From the NCBI GenBank assembly GCA_016206275.1, contig JACQRY010000260.1, positions 1 through 8,695 of the forward strand: a stretch of 8,695 nucleotides of DNA. Reading direction: 5' to 3'. Shown here one piece after another: positions 5,848 to 8,695 of this stretch. How positions within the stretch are numbered: position 1 is the first letter of the stretch; every line of letters begins with the position of its first letter. The stretch is from Nitrososphaerota archaeon (GTDB lineage: Archaea > Thermoproteota > Nitrososphaeria > Nitrososphaerales > JACQRY01). The notes beneath the pieces are model-generated. The model did no database searches. It was not told where the DNA came from and was given only the letters and a program-made list of their open reading frames with translations. The translations under genes were made by a program, and so were the position numbers.

Positions 5848-6126
5848 ATGAGTAACGAAAAATCTTTGGTCATAGGCACCTTCGGAAGTCTCTACGCTAC
5901 TGAGCAGGCGGTGGAGAGCTTGAAAGCTCTTCAAAACGTAGCTTACAAGATGATAGGTAATCATACACTCATAGTCAGGATGCGTAACCCCCGGGATAAT
6001 ACTCTACGACATAAGATACAGGAAATTATCAGGAGCTCTAAGGGGTATGTGGAGGCAGAGATGCCTAAGACGATGGGGAGCAAGGCGGGGAAGATCAGTC
6101 CCTTGGACTACCCTGTATTTGGGTAA
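5848..6126 (+). CDS. Uncharacterised 92-aa protein, possibly a small alpha/beta fold
   Basis: I do not recognise this protein. It opens with a probable strand (SLVIGTFGSL, 6-15), then a helix (TEQAVESLKAL, 18-28), two likely strands (VAYKMIG, 31-37 and HTLIVRMR, 39-46), a basic helix (RHKIQEIIRSS, 54-64) and a strand (GYVEAEMP, 66-73). That beta-alpha-beta-beta-alpha-beta order resembles a ferredoxin-like or ACT-type fold, as many small RNA- or ligand-binding domains have. The C-terminus is a Gly/Pro-containing tail ending SPLDYPVFG, which could be a docking peptide. It has no membrane segment and no Cys. It follows the COG1325-type gene by 70 bp but seems to have its own promoter. The ATG at 5848 is the first residue of the conserved-looking part. 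Coding use is ordinary for the window, so I think it is a real gene. Confidence 0.65.
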   Translation: MSNEKSLVIGTFGSLYATEQAVESLKALQNVAYKMIGNHTLIVRMRNPRDNTLRHKIQEIIRSSKGYVEAEMPKTMGSKAGKISPLDYPVFG

Positions 6127-6167
6127 GAGTACTGAAAAAGTCCGGGTTTGTTCTTCTTAGACGGTAA

Positions 6168-6184
6168 CAATGTCAGCAACATTG
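6168..6184. repeat. Short inverted repeat CAATGT-5 nt-ACATTG
   Basis: In the 162-bp gap between the 92-aa gene and the zinc-ribbon gene, CAATGT (6168-6173) and ACATTG (6179-6184) form a 6-bp inverted repeat around CAGCA. There is no T-run after it, so it is not a typical terminator. It could be an operator for the downstream gene, or chance. Nothing else was recognised in this gap apart from the promoter before 6289. Confidence 0.2.
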
Positions 6185-6253
6185 CTAATTTGATTGGGCC
6201 GCAAAGTGTGAGGAACCCGAAGCTCAACTTAATCTATCGTTGCTCACGTTAAT

Positions 6254-6262
6254 ACTTATATT
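6254..6262 (+). promoter_or_regulatory. TATA-box promoter of the zinc-ribbon membrane protein gene
   Basis: ACTTATATT, centred near 6258, is a good archaeal TATA-like element. It lies about 31 bp before the TTG start at 6289, so transcription should begin within a few bases of the start codon (leaderless or nearly so). This supports the TTG as the real start. Confidence 0.5.
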
Positions 6263-6288
6263 CGGAAATCAAGGCGCGTAGAGTAAAG

Positions 6289-6822
6289 TTGCCTTTTTGC
6301 CCGAATTGTGGAAAAGAAGTTCCTGACGGAGCTGCATTCTGTTCTTCATGCGGAGCAAACTTATTGGCTCCAGCATCTCCAATTCCTCAAGAAAAACAGG
6401 TTTCAAAAACGATGCGGCGACCTATAGGAGTTGCAGTTATAACTATTCTAGAAGGTGTGGCAGGAATTCTGTTTATCCTCAGCGGGATCTCCATTTTGGA
6501 CATTGGGAGCCAGATAGATGCAGCTATCCTAGCTCTTGGAAGCATTATAAACGTAAACATCCCGCTTGTCGGAGCAACTATGACAGCCACAGGGCTGCTC
6601 CTAATGTCATTAGGCGCCATCTCTTTCATTCTAGTGTGGGGATTGTGGATAGGTAAGAATTGGGCGTGGGTTGTAACCCTGGTCATCAGCGCGCTTGGCC
6701 TGATCTTCAACATCTTTTCGCTGCCAGCTGGAATGCTGGGGTTGATTATCAACGCAGTTATTCTCTTCTATCTGACGCGCCGAAAAGTCAGAGTCTACTT
6801 TTACAGGAGTAACCTAAGTTAA
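6289..6822 (+). CDS. Zinc-ribbon domain integral membrane protein
   Basis: The 177-aa product starts with a treble-clef/zinc-ribbon of the FCPNCGKEVPDGAAFCSSCG type: Cys4, Cys7, Cys18 and Cys21 are the metal ligands. A Pro/Gln-rich linker (26-40) joins it to a membrane domain with about four hydrophobic segments: roughly 46-70, 93-119, 125-143 and 147-162. A further hydrophobic stretch at 74-90 may be amphipathic. The end YLTRRKVRVYF is a typical positive tail of this kind of archaeal protein. The function is unknown; proteins with this layout are common in archaea and may be sensors or membrane scaffolds. A TTG start is used, because conserved sequence begins there (MPFCPNCG) and the TATA box fits. 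Its TAA stop overlaps the stop of the convergent hydrolase gene. Confidence 0.85.
   Translation: MPFCPNCGKEVPDGAAFCSSCGANLLAPASPIPQEKQVSKTMRRPIGVAVITILEGVAGILFILSGISILDIGSQIDAAILALGSIINVNIPLVGATMTATGLLLMSLGAISFILVWGLWIGKNWAWVVTLVISALGLIFNIFSLPAGMLGLIINAVILFYLTRRKVRVYFYRSNLS
6819..6822. other. Shared convergent stop codons in the palindrome TTAA
   Basis: The plus-strand zinc-ribbon gene ends with TAA at 6820-6822, and the minus-strand hydrolase ends with TAA read from 6819-6821. The four bases TTAA therefore serve both genes, so there is no intergenic space for separate terminators; each transcript must run into the other gene's 3' end. Confidence 0.9.
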
Positions 6823-7691
6823 GGCACCAATCTGGCGTGACGCAACCAGTCTAGGATAGCTTTAGATGCTTCCTCTTCGTGCCCCGTGTAGAAGTGATCC
6901 GCATCTCTCACCAGATATTTGCCTATGCTGGAAACGTTCTTGGCTGCTCTGATCAATTCCTCGCTGTCTTCGGGGGTGACGCCTCGATCTGGTCTTTCGT
7001 GGAACAGGAAGAATAACGGCAGCTTAACATTACTTATCCATGCCAAGGCTTTACACTTACTGTCTGGGCCACGGTAGCTAAGGAAGGATTCGGCTGACAT
7101 CGGCATCTGGCCGTGGCCGCCTCCGGTAGGAGCTATGAGGATAGTCTCTCCTTTTCCCTGTTTAACTAGACGCTTAGCCTTGTTTACAAAATGGGCATAC
7201 TCTTTACGCGGATCGCTACGATTAATGATCTTGAATTCCTCTACAGCTCTTTTTGGAATGTTAGCAGGTGCCCCTGATAGGATAAGAGCTGCTACGGAAG
7301 GATCGGTTTCCGTCGCCATGTAGTACGTTATGTCTACGGCGCCTAGGCTGTGTCCAAGAAGAACTACTTTCTTAACACCAAGACCAGTAATGTATTTCAC
7401 CGCCCCCGCGAGATCCTTTACTACTTCTTCGAATAGGGAGATCTCGTAGTTGATCCCGCTGCTACGCATATTGATGGATAGAGTGGTGTAGCCGTAGCGG
7501 GCAAGATGTTGAGCAAGGAAGCCCGCGCCCACCAGAGCATTGCCTCTGGTGCCGTGAACAAAAACTACGCCAACTTTGGAGGCAGTTGTTCTGCCTGATG
7601 GGTAATTGAGAAAACCATCTAGAAGCAAGCCGTCTGATGCCCGGTAGTTGATGGCTTTTAGATCGACTCTTTCAGGTGTAGGTTGGATCAT
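6819..7691 (-). CDS. Alpha/beta hydrolase family protein
   Basis: This is a serine hydrolase of the alpha/beta fold, probably a cytosolic esterase, thioesterase or acylhydrolase; the substrate cannot be told. Counting from the ATG at 7691 (290 aa), the oxyanion-hole segment is VVFVHGTRGN (42-51), the nucleophile elbow GHSLGA (113-118) with Ser115, a likely acid near FFLFHERPD (227-235), and the catalytic His in RDADHFYTGHEE (262-273), His266. A TGGGHGQMP insertion (189-197) and the segment after it probably form the lid. There is no signal peptide. The frame is open to a TTG at 7775, but a TATA-like ATTTTATAG at 7747-7755 implies initiation near 7725, so a start at 7691 (or the GTG at 7709) is preferred. 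The 3' end converges on the zinc-ribbon gene with overlapping stops. Confidence 0.85.
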   Translation of the reverse strand: MIQPTPERVDLKAINYRASDGLLLDGFLNYPSGRTTASKVGVVFVHGTRGNALVGAGFLAQHLARYGYTTLSINMRSSGINYEISLFEEVVKDLAGAVKYITGLGVKKVVLLGHSLGAVDITYYMATETDPSVAALILSGAPANIPKRAVEEFKIINRSDPRKEYAHFVNKAKRLVKQGKGETILIAPTGGGHGQMPMSAESFLSYRGPDSKCKALAWISNVKLPLFFLFHERPDRGVTPEDSEELIRAAKNVSSIGKYLVRDADHFYTGHEEEASKAILDWLRHARLVP

Positions 7692-7746
7692 CTTGTTCGG
7701 GTAACGCACCAATTCAAACAACCTTGAAAGCGCTTGCAAACCTCTG

Positions 7747-7755
7747 CTATAAAAT
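7747..7755 (-). promoter_or_regulatory. Candidate TATA box of the alpha/beta hydrolase gene
   Basis: On the minus strand ATTTTATAG, centred at 7751, is the best TATA-like sequence near the hydrolase. Initiation about 26 bp downstream (near 7725) leaves roughly 34 nt before the ATG at 7691 and makes the TTG at 7775 unlikely. The region 7692-7916 between the two divergent genes shows no other gene that I can support. Confidence 0.4.
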
Positions 7756-7904
7756 GGATGTCCACACTCCGCCAATTAAGTCATAATCAGCGAAGGATCA
7801 CACGGCGCATCACCCCAAGTCTGGAAAACCCACATTGCATTGTAAATTGAGTCTGTTGGTAGGGTTAGAGAGTTGTCTGTAAATCTTATTACAAGCCTCC
7901 CGTA

Positions 7905-7908
7905 GAGG
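7905..7908 (+). promoter_or_regulatory. Shine-Dalgarno GAGG for the geranylgeranyl reductase gene
   Basis: GAGG, in GTAGAGGCTG, is followed by 8 nt and then the GTG at 7917. It supports that GTG as the start, which also coincides with the conserved N-terminus of the protein. An AT-rich TATA-like stretch (AAATCTTATT, 7881-7890) lies slightly too close to be a sure promoter for a leader containing this site. Confidence 0.5.
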
Positions 7909-7916
7909 CTGCGACT

Positions 7917-8695
7917 GTGCAGACGGATTACGACGTAATTATCGCTGGGGGAGGTGTGGCTGGTATGCTTACGGCAGCCTCTGTTGCAACCTACTCGCAT
8001 CAGAATCTAAGAGTTCTATTGGTGGATAGGAACCCAGCTGTTGAGGTCGGTAAAAAGACGAATAGTGGATGGACATGTGGGGACGCTACCAGCAAGAGGA
8101 GCGTAGATTACGTTGCTGAGCATCTAGGTATTAAATACGGCGAGCCTGAGATAGAGCACCCTGTAGAAGGAGTATTGGTCTTCTCTCCTGATCACAAAGT
8201 AAAGGTTTTGTTTGAAGGAGAGGGCTATGTTTTGAACAGGAAGATCCTCCCTAGGAGACAATTTGAGGATGCGAAGAAGCTGGGAGTGGAATTCCAGTTT
8301 CAAGTAGTCTTGGAGAAGCTTATTGCGGAGAATGGATTTGTAAGAGGAGTAATTGGTAGGAATCTTGCCGATGGCTCCGAGTTCAAGAAGACTGCTAAAG
8401 TTGTTATAGATGCGACTGGAGCAACATCAAGGCTTAGAGCTGGGTTACCAGTTGAAAGCCATATTCAGCTGGAGATAGATAGAGATGATTTGGAGGCTAC
8501 TGGGAGATACATCTACAAGTTTACTGCTGGTAAGGAGGATAAAACCTTCTTTGACCCTGAGTACTGCATTATTCACCTTGACCAGTATTTGGCTCATGGA
8601 GGATACTGCTGGGTCTGCCCTAAGGGAGCAGACAAGGTCAATATTGGCCTTGGGGTTCAGAAGAAGGCTCTGGAAAAAAGGAACCAGACATACAG
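7917..8695 (+). CDS. Geranylgeranyl reductase family FAD-dependent oxidoreductase (partial, C-terminus cut by right edge)
   Basis: The enzyme reduces the double bonds of geranylgeranyl chains of archaeal ether lipids (digeranylgeranylglycerophospholipid or related substrates), giving saturated phytanyl membranes; it is FAD-dependent and membrane-associated. The visible 259 residues include the Rossmann FAD motif DVIIAGGGVAGM (6-17), an acidic ribose-binding strand end VLLVDRNP (33-40), the WTCGDATSK segment (52-60) with the family's conserved Cys54, an LNRKILPRR segment (106-114), the second FAD-contact motif VVIDATG (162-168), and GGYCWVCPKG (228-237) followed by VNIGLGVQ (241-248). The pattern CGDA-S-K and KVN-GLG-Q matches crenarchaeal geranylgeranyl reductases closely. 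The GTG start is preceded by GAGG and by a stop in frame at 7866. Full members are about 400-450 residues, so roughly 150-190 are missing. Confidence 0.9.
   Translation, partial: MQTDYDVIIAGGGVAGMLTAASVATYSHQNLRVLLVDRNPAVEVGKKTNSGWTCGDATSKRSVDYVAEHLGIKYGEPEIEHPVEGVLVFSPDHKVKVLFEGEGYVLNRKILPRRQFEDAKKLGVEFQFQVVLEKLIAENGFVRGVIGRNLADGSEFKKTAKVVIDATGATSRLRAGLPVESHIQLEIDRDDLEATGRYIYKFTAGKEDKTFFDPEYCIIHLDQYLAHGGYCWVCPKGADKVNIGLGVQKKALEKRNQTY

Noticed and set aside
6387..6752. A 121-codon minus-strand frame
   Set aside because: It is antisense to the zinc-ribbon membrane protein, whose cysteines and membrane segments are convincing.
7776..8000. A 74-codon minus-strand frame upstream of the hydrolase
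   Set aside because: It overlaps the start of geranylgeranyl reductase on the other strand, ends directly at the doubtful TTG of the hydrolase, and has no domain.
1..8695. A mobile element, CRISPR array or defence system
   Set aside because: No direct repeats with spacers, transposase or integrase motifs, terminal inverted repeats or toxin-antitoxin-like pairs were seen; the genes are mostly core archaeal functions.

Overview
The window looks like a piece of an archaeal chromosome. Seven genes are recognisable members of archaeal housekeeping families: KEOPS subunits Kae1, Bud32 and Pcc1, archaeal-type ribosomal protein uS15, a RecJ/Cdc45-like DHH protein, a COG1325-type RNA-binding protein, and geranylgeranyl reductase. 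Promoters resemble archaeal TATA boxes, several genes look leaderless or nearly so, and GTG/TTG starts are common. Kae1 and Bud32 are separate, slightly overlapping genes rather than the fusion typical of Euryarchaeota. The reductase reads most like crenarchaeal enzymes. I infer a TACK-type archaeon (Thermoproteota/Bathyarchaeia-like), but I cannot place it further without a tree.

Left part (1-5187, all minus strand, so read right to left). An uncharacterised 231-aa gene is followed by kae1, bud32 and rdgB, spaced 18 bp apart or overlapping, so probably one operon. A 163-bp gap follows, holding a TATA-like promoter inside a small inverted repeat and a doubtful 28-codon ORF. Then come rps15, the RecJ/Cdc45-like gene and pcc1, all overlapping; pcc1 runs off the left edge. 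The region joins tRNA t6A modification (three of the KEOPS subunits), nucleotide-pool cleaning (RdgB/HAM1), translation (uS15) and a probable replisome scaffold. The RecJ-like protein has lost several metal-binding residues and is more likely a Cdc45-type structural protein than a nuclease.

Middle part (5188-6822, plus strand). A 146-bp divergent promoter region leads to a COG1325/PF01877-type RNA-binding protein, then an orphan 92-aa protein, then a zinc-ribbon membrane protein with about four transmembrane segments, each apparently with its own promoter.

Right part (6819-8695). An alpha/beta hydrolase on the minus strand converges on the zinc-ribbon gene so tightly that both stop codons share the palindrome TTAA. 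Divergent from the hydrolase, a FAD-dependent geranylgeranyl reductase for membrane lipid saturation starts at 7917 and is cut by the right edge.

No rRNA, tRNA, CRISPR array, insertion sequence or phage gene was seen. This is mostly core genome; the novelty lies in the uncharacterised 231-aa gene heading the KEOPS operon, the eroded RecJ/Cdc45 active site, and the orphan small proteins.
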